This document shows positions 46,120-54,653 of a stretch of 64,000 nt of DNA, in pieces (within the stretch, counting starts at the first letter, position 1; each line of letters starts with the position of its first letter). Made by a program: the position numbers and the translations under genes. A model generated the notes under the pieces. That model was not told where the DNA came from. It saw nothing but the letters and a program-made list of their open reading frames with translations, and did not search any database. This DNA comes from an uncultured Tenacibaculum sp. (GTDB lineage Bacteria > Bacteroidota > Bacteroidia > Flavobacteriales > Flavobacteriaceae): positions 248,001 to 312,000 of the forward strand of contig CANMIL010000005.1 in assembly GCA_947497895.1 (NCBI GenBank), read 5' to 3'.

Positions 46120-46872
46120 ATGAAAGCTAGCATCGAATATAATGAACAGCAATACTCTATTGATTTATCAGAACCTCTTGATATCTCCATTCCTATTGAT
46201 CTCTCAAAGCAATGTTTAAATGCTTGGTATATTGATGACCCAAAAATATCACCTGTAGTTTTAGGAGATTGGATCGGAAGTGTTGAGCAAGGAGCAGATG
46301 TTAATTTTAATAATATTGCTTTTAATCCTCATGCGCATATTACTCACACAGAATGTGCTGGACATATTACCAAAGAATTTTACTCAATTAATAAAAACCT
46401 CAACACGTTTTTCTTTTTCGCAGAAGTAATAAGCGTGTCCCCTAAGGAAACACCTAATGGAGATTCTGTAATTACGAAAAAGGCTATACAGTCGTTGATC
46501 GACACAAAAGATATTGAAGCCATTATTATAAGAACACTTCCGAATACAGATAAAAAGAAAACTACTCGATATTCAAATACAAATCCACCTTACTTGCTTG
46601 AAGAGGCCACTGAATATTTAAAAGAAAAAGGAATAAAACATTTGTTAATAGACTTACCTTCTGTGGATAAAGAAAAAGATGAAGGAAAGCTACTTTGTCA
46701 CAACTCCTTTTGGAATACTCAAGGAGAAATAAGATTAGATGCTACAATAACTGAGTTCATCTACATACCAGATAATATAAAAGACGGAGCTTATTTTTTA
46801 AACTTAATGGTAGCGCCTTTTGAAAATGATGCTACTCCTAGTAAACCCGTTTTATATAGAATATTACACTAA
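46120..46872 (+). CDS. Cyclase family protein (kynurenine formamidase-like)
   Basis: 250 residues. The metal-binding motif is close to HAHITHTECAGHI (HxxxHxDxPxH-type, with variation), preceded by DLSEPLDISIPID and followed by DLPSVDKEKDEGKLLCHNSFW. This is the metal-dependent hydrolase fold of cyclases/kynurenine formamidases. The actual substrate is uncertain. It follows hemW by 14 nt and is closed by an inverted repeat. Confidence 0.85.
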   Translation: MKASIEYNEQQYSIDLSEPLDISIPIDLSKQCLNAWYIDDPKISPVVLGDWIGSVEQGADVNFNNIAFNPHAHITHTECAGHITKEFYSINKNLNTFFFFAEVISVSPKETPNGDSVITKKAIQSLIDTKDIEAIIIRTLPNTDKKKTTRYSNTNPPYLLEEATEYLKEKGIKHLLIDLPSVDKEKDEGKLLCHNSFWNTQGEIRLDATITEFIYIPDNIKDGAYFLNLMVAPFENDATPSKPVLYRILH

Positions 46873-46874
46873 AC

Positions 46875-46903
46875 AATTGAGCCTGTCTTATGACAGGCTC
46901 AAT
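46875..46903. terminator. Perfect inverted repeat after the cyclase gene
   Basis: TTGAGCCTGTC and GACAGGCTCAA form an 11-bp stem with a 4-nt loop. T-runs on either side are short, but in both directions transcripts would meet a stable hairpin. Confidence 0.65.
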
Positions 46904-46929
46904 CGTTAAACGAATATTTAAAATAATGT

Positions 46930-47123
46930 TCCTTAAAACCCAATTGTACAATTGTTTTGAGTAGGTGTAGGTTGCTATGTAATGTTACATAAACTTGTTT
47001 TACTTGGGTTTAGTGTTTGTGCTTTAGATTGTGTTTTTCTACTGTTGTAGAAGTGTATCCTCGCAAATGTTTCTTTTTAGGGATCTCTGGTCTGTTCGTC
47101 GAGATTTACTTTATGTTTCATCT
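46930..47123 (-). ncRNA. Tandem noncoding RNA candidate R1
   Basis: On the minus strand an exact -7 element TATCTTTG (47130-47137) precedes a conserved 5' block. GTAAAT (47104-47109) pairs with ATTTGC (47063-47068), and ATCTC pairs with GAGAT inside. The body holds CCCTAAAAAGAAACATTT, and near the 3' end AACCTACACCTAC and a hairpin AAAAC/GGGTTTT. Copies R2 and R3 show the same order, spaced about 540 nt. A short frame (MKHKVNL...) at the 5' end is disrupted between copies, so a noncoding RNA is more likely. Confidence 0.7.
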
Positions 47124-47469
47124 ACACTTCAAAGATAGAAAACACCTTCCCTTCTAGATTAAAAAAAAGTTGACTGACATTCTGGGCGCGATAAAGCGCA
47201 TATAAATATAGACGAACAGCAAACCTAAAACAAACTATGAATTACACAAAACAACGTATGAATGGTTGTTTTTAAACTTTAAACGGTATTTAAAAATATT
47301 AACACACTTAATAAACCTTCAAATAAACATCGATGAATGGTACGATAAACGGTTGAACGGTATTTTAAATTCATCAAATAAAAAGGAGCGCATTAAAACG
47401 GATAAGATTATGATTGTAAGGAAAGAATATATTTTCTTAACGCAATTGAGTAAAGGCCTTTGGATTATC

Positions 47470-47662
47470 TAAAACAATTTGTGCACAGAATTGTTTTAAA
47501 ATGTATGTAGGTTTAGCAATATTATTTCTTATTTCTATCTTAAAAGTAAGCAGTATGTACATGCTTTAACTACTAATTTTTACGATAGCTGTAGTGTGTT
47601 TTGTAAATGTTTCTTTTTAGGGACCTCTATCTGTTCGGCGAGATTTACTTTATGTTTCATCT
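47470..47662 (-). ncRNA. Tandem noncoding RNA candidate R2
   Basis: Second copy: -7 element TATCTTTG at 47669-47676, the outer pair GTAAAT/ATTTAC (47643-47648 and 47603-47608), the inner pair ATCTC/GAGGT with one G-U, the conserved GCTAAACCTAC near the 3' end, and a 3' hairpin AAAACAATT/AATTGTTTT that may terminate it. Between R1 and R2 only a weak plus-strand frame at 47266-47472 exists. Confidence 0.72.
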
Positions 47663-47984
47663 ACACTTCAAAGATATAAAGCATTAAAAAAATATTTCAT
47701 TAAATATAGTTGATTTGCATACTTTTAAAGATTAGTTGAATTAATAACGAGATGAATTGTATTTAAAAAATACACAATACGCTTCTTTTTAATTACAAAC
47801 AACACGTTATCATGTATAAAATGCATTTTTTTTTACAAAATACAAACCCTTCAAAATCAAACAAAAAGGTTTAGTATCAACCTAATAATCTCAAAATTTG
47901 AGTATAATTATAAACATTCAAAAAGCTAAAACCTTATTTGAAAAATAGTTTCTTAAGAGATCAGTAAAAAAGAGAATCTTCGAC

Positions 47985-48014
47985 AAAAAAATAAGAGCAT
48001 TAACAAATGCTCTT
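47985..48014 (-). terminator. Rho-independent terminator of R3
   Basis: In the minus orientation AAGAGCAT pairs with ATGCTCTT around TTGTTA and is followed by ATTTTTTTG. Confidence 0.85.
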
Positions 48015-48206
48015 TTAACAATTCTGTATACAGAATAAATTTCAATGGGTAGGTTTAGCGATGCTATGTTCAACTAACATTTTTTTGAGTAATGCCGCAT
48101 GCTTAGGATTACTATATTTTAAACTTGTAGATTGTTATTTGTAATTGTAAATGTTTCTTTTTAGGGATCTCTATCTATTTTGCAAGATTTACTTTATGTT
48201 TCACTT
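47988..48206 (-). ncRNA. Tandem noncoding RNA candidate R3
   Basis: Third copy: -7 element TATCTTTG at 48213-48220, pair GTAAAT (48187-48192) with ATTTAC (48147-48152), inner pair ATCTT/AGAGAT with a G-U, GCTAAACCTAC near 48057, the palindrome ATTCTGTATACAGAAT, and the clear terminator at 47985-48014. This copy has the best-defined 3' end of the three and sets the size at about 220 nt. Confidence 0.75.
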
Positions 48207-48476
48207 ACACTCCAAAGATACAAAGGGGATTCACTCTATTTTTTAGTTTTCAGACAAGAAACGGCTTACCTTCGGTTAATTGAAATAAAATACACTTTGA
48301 AACTAATTAACCTTCGATGAATGTTACGCTAAAAGATCATGGTCTAAGTTTCTATTCTAATTACAACAAGTAAATAACACTTAAAAACTGTTGACTATAG
48401 ACAGATTTAAAAGAGTATCATGAAAACTTTTTTCGAAATATTTTTCTCTTTTTGTAAAACCTAGTTCTTTTTTTTA

Positions 48477-48484
48477 TAGCTTTG
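48477..48484 (+). promoter_or_regulatory. -7 promoter element of the MFS leader
   Basis: TAGCTTTG is an exact TAnnTTTG, with TTTTTG about 22 nt upstream. The transcript would start near 48491, giving a leader of about 195 nt before the transporter ATG. Confidence 0.6.
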
Positions 48485-48516
48485 ACCTTCAATTACATCA
48501 AAAAGAAATAATTATA

Positions 48517-48591
48517 ATGACAATTTTTAATACATATAAACAATGTTCGACTGTTTGGTACAGGAGTCAACGGGCGTTTTATGTATTATAA
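48517..48591 (+). CDS. Short upstream ORF in the MFS leader (candidate leader peptide)
   Basis: A 24-codon ATG frame encodes MTIFNTYKQCSTVWY followed by RSQRAFYVL and a TAA stop. It covers the left segment of an alternative pairing with the terminator downstream (48545-48553 with 48636-48644). The peptide has the size and position of attenuator leader peptides before resistance genes; IF...STV-W-Y recalls the ErmC leader IF...STV-H-Y, a resemblance only. Whether it is translated cannot be seen. Confidence 0.5.
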   Translation: MTIFNTYKQCSTVWYRSQRAFYVL

Positions 48592-48619
48592 TTATTTATA
48601 AATAAGATATAACTATTAT

Positions 48620-48657
48620 AAAGAGTCCGACTTCTCAGTCGGACTCTTTATTTTTTT
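48620..48657 (+). terminator. Terminator in the MFS leader
   Basis: AAAGAGTCCGACT and AGTCGGACTCTTT form a perfect 13-bp stem with the loop TCTC, followed by ATTTTTTT. It lies 30 nt before the MFS start codon, so readthrough is needed for expression. Confidence 0.93.
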
Positions 48658-48686
48658 ATATATAATCAATTTTTAATTCAAACACT

Positions 48687-49922
48687 ATGAAAAAACTCTA
48701 TTTCAACTATCTAAGCACCTTTAAAGGCCTCTCAAAAGAGGTATGGTGGTTAGCATTAATTACACTTATCAACCGGGCGGGAACAATGGTGATACCTTTT
48801 TTATCACTTTATCTTAACAAGCATTTGAGCTTCTCTTTGAATCAAATTGCCTGGATCATGTCTTGTTTTGGATTAGGATCTGTTGTTGGATCATGGCTCG
48901 GAGGAAAACTTACTGACAAAATTGGATTTTACAAAGTAATGAAAACCAGTCTCTTTTTAACAGGAATTCTATTTATTTCGTTACAATTTGTAAACTCTTT
49001 TGCAGGTGTTTGTGCAGGGATATTTCTTGTTATCCTTGTCGCCGATACCTTTAGACCTGCAATGTTTGTAGCTTTAAGTGCTTATAGCAAGCCTGAAAAC
49101 AAAACACGTTCGGTAACATTAATTCGTTTAGCTATAAACTTAGGCTTTTCTGCAGGTCCTGCAGTTGGAGGAATTATCATTACCACATTAAGTTATGCTG
49201 GCTTATTTTGGGTTGATGGTATTACCTGTATTCTGGCTACTTTTTTATTAATAAATGTTTTACATCCCAAAAAATCAAGAGTTGTTGACGAAGTAAAAAA
49301 TGAGAATCCTGTATCTATATTTAAAGATAAAGCCTTTTGGATATTCTTTTTTAGCATGATAATGTTCGGTGTTGTCTTTTTACAATTCTTATCAACCTTA
49401 CCTCTATTTTATAAGGATGCACATCACTTAACTGAGTTTCAAATTGGGTTATTAATGGGATTAAACGGTATTATTATCGTAGTACTAGAAATGCCATTAA
49501 TTTCTTGGTTAGAAAAAAGTAAATTTTCAAAAGAAATACTCATGTTCTTTGGTTTATTTTTAACAGGATTAAGTTTTGTTGTTTTAAACTTAGCAAGCTG
49601 GACGGAAATATTGATAATTAGTATGATTTTGGCCACCATTGGTGAAATGATTGCATTCCCTTTTTCAAATGCCTTTGTATTAGAAAGAGCGAAAAAAGGA
49701 AATCAAGGTGAATACATGGCGTATTATAGTATATCTTTTTCAGTGTCTCATATTTTCGCCCACAACTTCGGAATGCAATTTGTTGACAAACTGGGGTTCG
49801 TAGATACCTGGAATATTATGATTCTATTGTCAACTATAGGAATGGTATTGATTTTAATACTTGTAAAAATCATTAAAAGAGAAAAAAATGAATTTAAACC
49901 AAGTAACGCTACCTTCAATTAA
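48687..49922 (+). CDS. MFS transporter, multidrug-efflux type
   Basis: 411 residues with about 12 transmembrane helices. The loop between helices 2 and 3 carries GSWLGGKLTDKIGFYKVM, the MFS motif A, and the fifth helix has RLAINLGFSAGPAVGG, the motif C typical of drug/H+ antiporters. It resembles LmrP/MdtH-like exporters. An attenuator-like leader with a short ORF precedes it, consistent with induction by a translation-inhibiting compound (inference). The VOC gene overlaps its last 35 nt. Confidence 0.9.
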   Translation: MKKLYFNYLSTFKGLSKEVWWLALITLINRAGTMVIPFLSLYLNKHLSFSLNQIAWIMSCFGLGSVVGSWLGGKLTDKIGFYKVMKTSLFLTGILFISLQFVNSFAGVCAGIFLVILVADTFRPAMFVALSAYSKPENKTRSVTLIRLAINLGFSAGPAVGGIIITTLSYAGLFWVDGITCILATFLLINVLHPKKSRVVDEVKNENPVSIFKDKAFWIFFFSMIMFGVVFLQFLSTLPLFYKDAHHLTEFQIGLLMGLNGIIIVVLEMPLISWLEKSKFSKEILMFFGLFLTGLSFVVLNLASWTEILIISMILATIGEMIAFPFSNAFVLERAKKGNQGEYMAYYSISFSVSHIFAHNFGMQFVDKLGFVDTWNIMILLSTIGMVLILILVKIIKREKNEFKPSNATFN

Positions 49923-50265
49923 TATTGAAAAATCAGTAGCTTTTTATAAAAAACTAGGCTTGCATCTCATTGTAGATGCAAGCCCTAATTATGTTCGCTT
50001 CGAACTTCCTTCAGGAGACAGCACCCTATCACTGCATCTTGTTGACACATTGCCTCATGAAAATAATATTACCATATACTTTGAAAATGATAATTTAGAT
50101 GAAGAAGTTCGCAAGCTTGAAGAAAAAGGAATTCAATTTACGCTACTTCCTACCGATCAACCTTGGCTTTGGAGAGAAGCCAGATTAAAAGATCCAGATG
50201 GAAATCAGCTTATTTTATTCAAAGCAGGAGAAAACAGAAAGAGTCCACCTTGGAGAGTTGGATAA
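49888..50265 (+). CDS. VOC/glyoxalase-family protein
   Basis: 125 residues of one VOC unit: LPSINIEKSVAFYKKLGLHLIVD, YVRFELPSGDSTLSLHL, and the closing RLKDPDGNQLILFKAGENRKSPPWRV. The family includes glyoxalase I, dioxygenases and antibiotic-binding resistance proteins such as bleomycin- or fosfomycin-type. It starts within the MFS gene by 35 nt, so the two are made together; a joint resistance or detoxification function is plausible but not shown. Confidence 0.9.
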   Translation: MNLNQVTLPSINIEKSVAFYKKLGLHLIVDASPNYVRFELPSGDSTLSLHLVDTLPHENNITIYFENDNLDEEVRKLEEKGIQFTLLPTDQPWLWREARLKDPDGNQLILFKAGENRKSPPWRVG

Positions 50266-50319
50266 TTAAACTATATCGGGTCAATTCCTTTGCTAAACCT
50301 AAATTTTAGCCAGAAATAG

Positions 50320-50470
50320 CTAGAATAGTTTAATATCTGTAACCACTTAGTCTAGTGGTATTAATTCTAATTTAAATTAAATGAACTTTTGTAAGAGAAT
50401 ACTTAAAAGAAAGGTTTGTTTTCTTTCGGTATTTAAATCGTTTAAACAAGTTCACTAAAGTCGCTTTATC
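50320..50470 (+). other. Structured noncoding stretch between the VOC and MazG-like genes
   Basis: ACCACT-TAGTCT-AGTGGT is a perfect hairpin near 50342-50359. Further on, TGAACTT (about 50382) can pair with AAGTTCA (about 50448), enclosing an inner hairpin with AAAGAAA/TTTCTTT arms. The first hairpin may terminate the MFS-VOC transcript; the second is unexplained. No reading frame of note is present. Confidence 0.4.
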
Positions 50471-50495
50471 AGAGGTTTTAATTAAAAAAATCATG

Positions 50496-50503
50496 TATTT
50501 TTG
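50496..50503 (+). promoter_or_regulatory. -7 promoter element for the MazG-like/aroA unit
   Basis: TATTTTTG, an exact TAnnTTTG, 33 nt before the ATG at 50537. Confidence 0.55.
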
Positions 50504-50536
50504 GCTTACTTGAAATTAATGATAAAAACACTATAA

Positions 50537-50863
50537 ATGAACATACAAGACGCACAAAAACAGGTTGATGAATGGATCAAAAACCACGGAGTTCGTTACT
50601 TTAACGAGTTAACCAATATGGCACAACTTACTGAAGAAGTTGGGGAGGTGGCCAGAATCATAGCGCGTCGTTACGGAGAGCAAAGTGAAAAAGAAAGTGA
50701 TAAACAAAAAGACTTAGGAGAAGAATTAGCGGATGTGGTTTTCGTTGTACTTTGTTTGGCCAATCAAACAGGTGTAAACCTACAAGAAGCTTTTGATAAA
50801 AAACTAGATTTAAAAACCAAGCGCGATCACGATCGTCATCATAATAACGAAAAGCTGAAATAA
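50537..50863 (+). CDS. MazG-like nucleotide pyrophosphohydrolase
   Basis: 108 residues, all-alpha, of the single-domain MazG type: LTEEVGEVARIIARRYGEQ supplies the EExxE metal site and DLGEELADVVFVVLCLANQTGVNL the ExxD half. It would hydrolyse (d)NTPs or a modified nucleotide to the monophosphate. It precedes an 82-residue membrane protein by zero bases and aroA, all on one strand. It is a different branch from the 25417 gene. Confidence 0.9.
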   Translation: MNIQDAQKQVDEWIKNHGVRYFNELTNMAQLTEEVGEVARIIARRYGEQSEKESDKQKDLGEELADVVFVVLCLANQTGVNLQEAFDKKLDLKTKRDHDRHHNNEKLK

Positions 50864-51112
50864 ATGAGCTTACTTAAAAAAATAAAGCAGCCAATATTTT
50901 GGAGAAACGTGGCTAAAGTAGCTATTCCTTTTTTCATAGTTGTTACTATTTTTTCATTGGCATTAAATAGCTCTAAAGATATTTTTTCAGGAGACTTTAA
51001 CGCAGTTTATGAAACTAATTTTTCAGATGGAAAATGGATTAATTTCTGGGGATTTAAAGTTCTTTTCAGTTTTGTTTATGGAGTTTGGATTACTAATAAA
51101 AAAATGGCGTAA
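50864..51112 (+). CDS. 82-residue membrane protein, hypothetical
   Basis: Two hydrophobic stretches (VAIPFFIVVTIFSLAL and WGFKVLFSFVYGVWI) are joined by a short acidic loop. It begins directly after the stop of the MazG-like gene and ends 5 nt before aroA, so it is part of that operon. I recognise no family with a known function; small membrane proteins in this position are common in flavobacteria. Confidence 0.8.
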   Translation: MSLLKKIKQPIFWRNVAKVAIPFFIVVTIFSLALNSSKDIFSGDFNAVYETNFSDGKWINFWGFKVLFSFVYGVWITNKKMA

Positions 51113-51117
51113 ATACC

Positions 51118-52344
51118 ATGAACTTACAATTACAAACACAGAGCTCGGCTATTCAAGCTGAAATCACGGTATCAGGATCAAAAAGTGAATCAAATAGGTT
51201 ATTAATTTTACAGCAATTATACCCTAATATTACCATAGAAAATCTTTCTGATTCTGACGACACACATCATTTGCAAGAAGCACTTTCTTCAAACAATGAA
51301 ATTGCCGACATAGGCCATGCTGGAACTGCTATGCGTTTTTTAACTGCTTTTTTTGCTTCACAAAATGGAGTTACTAAAATACTGCAAGGATCAGACCGCA
51401 TGCACAACCGTCCTATTGAAATTTTAGTAGATGCTCTTCGCTCTATCGGTGCAAATATTACTTATATAAAAAAAGAAGGATATCCTCCTATAAAAATTGT
51501 TGGAAAGGAGTTAACGAAGGATAAAGTTTCTATTAATGGGAACGTTAGTAGTCAATACATTTCTGCATTGATGTTAATTGCTCCGAGTCTTCCTAATGGT
51601 TTAAGCATTGATCTTGTTGGTAAAATAACATCCGTTCCATATATAAAAATGACGTTAAGTTTGCTTCATCAAATTGGAATTGAAGCTAGTTTCGATGGAA
51701 ATTTAATTCAAGTAAACAACAAGTCGAATGTAAATGATCAAACTATTGTGGTTGAATCTGACTGGAGCTCGGCATCCTATTTCTACTCGTTAATTGCTTT
51801 AAGTGAATTAAATTCAAAGGTAAAATTAACAGCGTACAAAAGTGATAGTTTACAAGGAGACGCTGTTCTCTCTGAAATCTATAAACATTTCGGAGTAACC
51901 ACTCAATTCGAAGAAAACAGTATTATTTTGACAAAATCATCAGAACATTCGAAAGATGTATTAGTTGAAGATTTAAAAAATGCTCCAGACATTGCGCAAA
52001 CTATTGCTGTTACATGTTTTGGTTTAGGCATTGCCTGCGATTTAACAGGATTACATACTTTAAAAATAAAGGAAACTGATAGACTCGAAGCTCTTAGAGA
52101 GGAACTTACTAAACTTGGAGCGACTATCGAGGTAACTAATGAAAGTTTACATTTAAAAGCAGGTGAGCAAATTCATCAAAATATTGATATCGAAACTTAT
52201 AATGACCATCGAATGGCAATGGCATTCGCTCCTCTAGCGTTTAAAACAATAATACAAATAAATGAGGCCGAAGTGGTTACTAAGTCTTTTAGAAACTTCT
52301 GGAACGATATGGACAAAATCGGATTGGAGATTCAAGAACTCTAA
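51118..52344 (+). CDS. aroA: 3-phosphoshikimate 1-carboxyvinyltransferase (EPSP synthase)
   Basis: 408 residues, slightly shorter than the usual 425-430. Substrate-binding motifs are SGSKSESNRLLIL (PEP/shikimate-binding lysine), HAGTAMRFLTAFFASQ, GSDRMHNRPI, NVSSQYISALML, KETDRLEALREELTKLGA and YNDHRMAMAFAPLA. It is the sixth step of the shikimate pathway. The first domain seems to have small deletions, but no key residue is missing. It is the third gene of the MazG-like unit. Confidence 0.95.
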   Translation: MNLQLQTQSSAIQAEITVSGSKSESNRLLILQQLYPNITIENLSDSDDTHHLQEALSSNNEIADIGHAGTAMRFLTAFFASQNGVTKILQGSDRMHNRPIEILVDALRSIGANITYIKKEGYPPIKIVGKELTKDKVSINGNVSSQYISALMLIAPSLPNGLSIDLVGKITSVPYIKMTLSLLHQIGIEASFDGNLIQVNNKSNVNDQTIVVESDWSSASYFYSLIALSELNSKVKLTAYKSDSLQGDAVLSEIYKHFGVTTQFEENSIILTKSSEHSKDVLVEDLKNAPDIAQTIAVTCFGLGIACDLTGLHTLKIKETDRLEALREELTKLGATIEVTNESLHLKAGEQIHQNIDIETYNDHRMAMAFAPLAFKTIIQINEAEVVTKSFRNFWNDMDKIGLEIQEL

Positions 52345-52394
52345 CAGAAATGATTTTGCAAGACTTATGTCTTTTAAAATAAATAGAGAATCGC

Positions 52395-52426
52395 TTGACA
52401 TCCCCTATGTCGATATTGTATATTTG
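52395..52426 (+). promoter_or_regulatory. Promoter for queA
   Basis: TTGACA (52395-52400) and TATATTTG (52419-52426) are 21 nt apart (from TTG), close to the Bacteroidetes spacing. This is the clearest two-box promoter in the window. Confidence 0.7.
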
Positions 52427-52450
52427 CCCCTCGTTTAGAAATTTTTACAA

Positions 52451-53500
52451 ATGAAATTATCGAATTTTGATTTTGACCTGCCACAAGAGCTATTGGCAGA
52501 ATACCCTTCAGAGCATAGAGACGAAGCCCGTTTAATGGTTTTAGACCGTAAAAAGCAAACAATTGAACATAAACAATTTAAAGATTTAATCAATTATTTT
52601 GACGAGGGTGACGTAATGATGCTTAACAATACCAAAGTTTTCCCTGCTCGTATGTACGGTAATAAAGAGAAAACTGGTGCACGTATTGAAGTTTTTTTAC
52701 TACGTGAGCTAAACGCTGAAAATCGTTTATGGGATGTTTTAGTAGACCCTGCTCGTAAAATCAGAATTGGAAATAAATTATTTTTCGGTAACGATGATAG
52801 TTTAGTAGCTGAAGTTATTGATAATACAACTTCTCGTGGAAGAACTCTACGTTTCTTATTTGACGGTTCTTATGAAGAGTTTCGCCATAAATTAATTGAA
52901 TTAGGAGAAACTCCATTACCTAAATATATAAAACGAGGTGTAGAACCAGAAGACGAAGAGCGTTATCAAACTATTTTTGCTAAACACGAAGGAGCTGTTG
53001 CAGCCCCTACTGCTGGACTGCACTTCTCTAAACATTTAATGAAGCGTTTAGAAATTAAAGGTGTTGATTTTGCAGAAATGACATTACATGTTGGTTTAGG
53101 TACTTTTAACCCAGTAGAGGTTGAAGATTTATCGAAACATAAAATGGATTCTGAGCAAATTATTATTCCAGATGAAAGTGCAAATATTATAAATAACGCC
53201 ATAGAGAATAAACGTAGAATTTGTGCAGTTGGAACTACTGTAATGCGTACGGTTGAATCATCAGTTTCGGCAAGTAAACGTCTAAACACATACAATGGAT
53301 GGACAAATAAATTTATTTTCCCTCCTTATGATTTTAGTATTGCTAACTGTATGGTTACAAACTTCCACACACCAAAATCTACATTATTAATGATGATTTC
53401 TGCCTTTGCAGGTCACGATTTTGTAATGGAAGCTTATCAAGAAGCTATTAAAGAAAAGTACAAGTTTTACTCGTACGGAGATGCTATGTTAATCATATAA
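52451..53500 (+). CDS. queA: S-adenosylmethionine:tRNA ribosyltransferase-isomerase
   Basis: 349 residues, full length. It begins [28 protein letters not shown] and holds [80 protein letters not shown] and the ending SYGDAMLII. It makes epoxyqueuosine on tRNA from the preQ1 base. It has its own promoter and a terminator between it and rlmN. Confidence 0.96.
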   Translation: MKLSNFDFDLPQELLAEYPSEHRDEARLMVLDRKKQTIEHKQFKDLINYFDEGDVMMLNNTKVFPARMYGNKEKTGARIEVFLLRELNAENRLWDVLVDPARKIRIGNKLFFGNDDSLVAEVIDNTTSRGRTLRFLFDGSYEEFRHKLIELGETPLPKYIKRGVEPEDEERYQTIFAKHEGAVAAPTAGLHFSKHLMKRLEIKGVDFAEMTLHVGLGTFNPVEVEDLSKHKMDSEQIIIPDESANIINNAIENKRRICAVGTTVMRTVESSVSASKRLNTYNGWTNKFIFPPYDFSIANCMVTNFHTPKSTLLMMISAFAGHDFVMEAYQEAIKEKYKFYSYGDAMLII

Positions 53501-53526
53501 CAGAAATCTCTTTTAAAATATGACCA

Positions 53527-53557
53527 GCTGGTAATCCTCATAGATTACCAGTTTTTT
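53527..53557 (+). terminator. Rho-independent terminator after queA
   Basis: CTGGTAATC pairs with GATTACCAG around a 6-nt loop, followed by six Ts. Confidence 0.93.
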
Positions 53558-53561
53558 ATTA

Positions 53562-53569
53562 TACCTTTG
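53562..53569 (+). promoter_or_regulatory. -7 promoter element for rlmN
   Basis: TACCTTTG, an exact TAnnTTTG, 30 nt before the TTG start at 53599. Confidence 0.6.
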
Positions 53570-53598
53570 CCACTTATTGTTAACTTCAATACAATCAC

Positions 53599-54636
53599 TT
53601 GAACAAAAAAAAAGACATACGCGCTTTAAGCAAAGAACAACTTAGAGAGTTTTTTGTTACGAATAACGACAAAGCTTTTAGAGGAAATCAAGTTTATGAA
53701 TGGTTATGGAGCAAAGCTGCACATAGCTTTGATGATATGACGAATATTTCGAAAGCAACAAGAAATATGCTTGATGAAAACTTTGTGATTAATCATATTG
53801 AGGTTGACACCATGCAACGAAGTAATGATGGTACCATTAAAAATGCCATAAAATTGCATGACGGTTTAATAGTAGAATCTGTTTTAATACCTACGGAAAC
53901 CAGAACTACCGCTTGTGTTTCGAGTCAGGTGGGATGTAGTTTAGATTGTAAGTTTTGTGCTACCGCTCGTTTAAAACGTATGCGTAATTTAAATGCAGAT
54001 GAAATTTACGACCAAGTTGTTGCTATTGATCAGCAGAGTAGGCATTATCATAACCATAAATTATCCAATATCGTTTTTATGGGTATGGGAGAACCTTTGA
54101 TGAACTATAATAATGTTCTGAAAGCTATCGACAAAATTACATCTCCAGAAGGGTTAGGAATGGCGGCAAGAAGGATCACAGTATCTACATCTGGTGTTCC
54201 TAAAATGATCAAGAAAATGGCCGATGATGAAGTTCGTTTTAACTTGGCAGTATCACTACATTCAGCTATTGATGACGTGAGAACTTCAATTATGCCTTTT
54301 AATACTCGATTCCCTCTTAAAGATTTGAGAGAGTCTTTAGAATATTGGTACGATAAAACCAAAAGGAAAGTTACCTACGAGTATGTTGTTTGGAACGGTA
54401 TTAATGATAGAAAAGAAGATATCGACGCTTTAGTAGCATTTTGTAAATACATTCCATGCAAAGTCAACTTAATAGAATACAATCCAATTGATGACGGAGA
54501 ATTCCAACAAGCCTCAGAGCGTGCTTTAAATAACTATATCTCTAATCTTGAAATGCATGATATCGTGGTAAATGTTCGTCGATCAAGAGGTAAAGATATT
54601 GATGCTGCTTGTGGACAATTGGCTAATAAATCGTAA
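53599..54636 (+). CDS. rlmN: Dual-specificity rRNA/tRNA methyltransferase RlmN
   Basis: 345 residues from TTG at 53599. The radical-SAM triad is in VGCSLDCKFCATA (CxxxCxxC), FMGMGEPLMNYNNV follows, and the mechanistic cysteine near the C-terminus is in IDAACGQLA. RlmN methylates C2 of A2503 in 23S rRNA and A37 in some tRNAs. The N-terminal HhH-like region (LSKEQLREFFVTNNDKAFRGNQVYEWLW) is complete. A TTG start is used because no ATG is near; the flavobacterial protein starts with this sequence. Confidence 0.96.
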   Translation: MNKKKDIRALSKEQLREFFVTNNDKAFRGNQVYEWLWSKAAHSFDDMTNISKATRNMLDENFVINHIEVDTMQRSNDGTIKNAIKLHDGLIVESVLIPTETRTTACVSSQVGCSLDCKFCATARLKRMRNLNADEIYDQVVAIDQQSRHYHNHKLSNIVFMGMGEPLMNYNNVLKAIDKITSPEGLGMAARRITVSTSGVPKMIKKMADDEVRFNLAVSLHSAIDDVRTSIMPFNTRFPLKDLRESLEYWYDKTKRKVTYEYVVWNGINDRKEDIDALVAFCKYIPCKVNLIEYNPIDDGEFQQASERALNNYISNLEMHDIVVNVRRSRGKDIDAACGQLANKS

Positions 54637-54653
54637 AGAACTCAATCTTTTTA

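Larger units (their letters stand above)
48491..48660 (+). promoter_or_regulatory. Transcription attenuator leader of the MFS gene
   Basis: The region has three mutually exclusive pairings. GTTCGACTG (48545-48553) can pair locally with AGTCAAC (48565-48571, one bulge) or with CAGTCGGAC (48636-48644, one G-U). The latter is the right arm of a perfect 13-bp terminator (48620-48649). AAATAATTATAAT/ATTATAATTATT arms flank the core. The logic of antiterminator versus terminator is as in ribosome-controlled attenuators or riboswitches. Confidence 0.65.

Noticed and set aside
47060..47125. Conserved peptide MKHKVNL at the 5' end of R1 and R2
   Set aside because: A one-base indel and an early stop (R3 has GTG start and a stop after nine codons) destroy the frame between copies; conservation is at RNA level.
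47266..47472. 68-codon plus-strand frame between R1 and R2
   Set aside because: TTG start, no promoter, low-complexity Asn/Lys/Ile composition, and its DNA overlaps words (GATGAATGNTACG) repeated near R3, so it is more likely part of the repeat unit.
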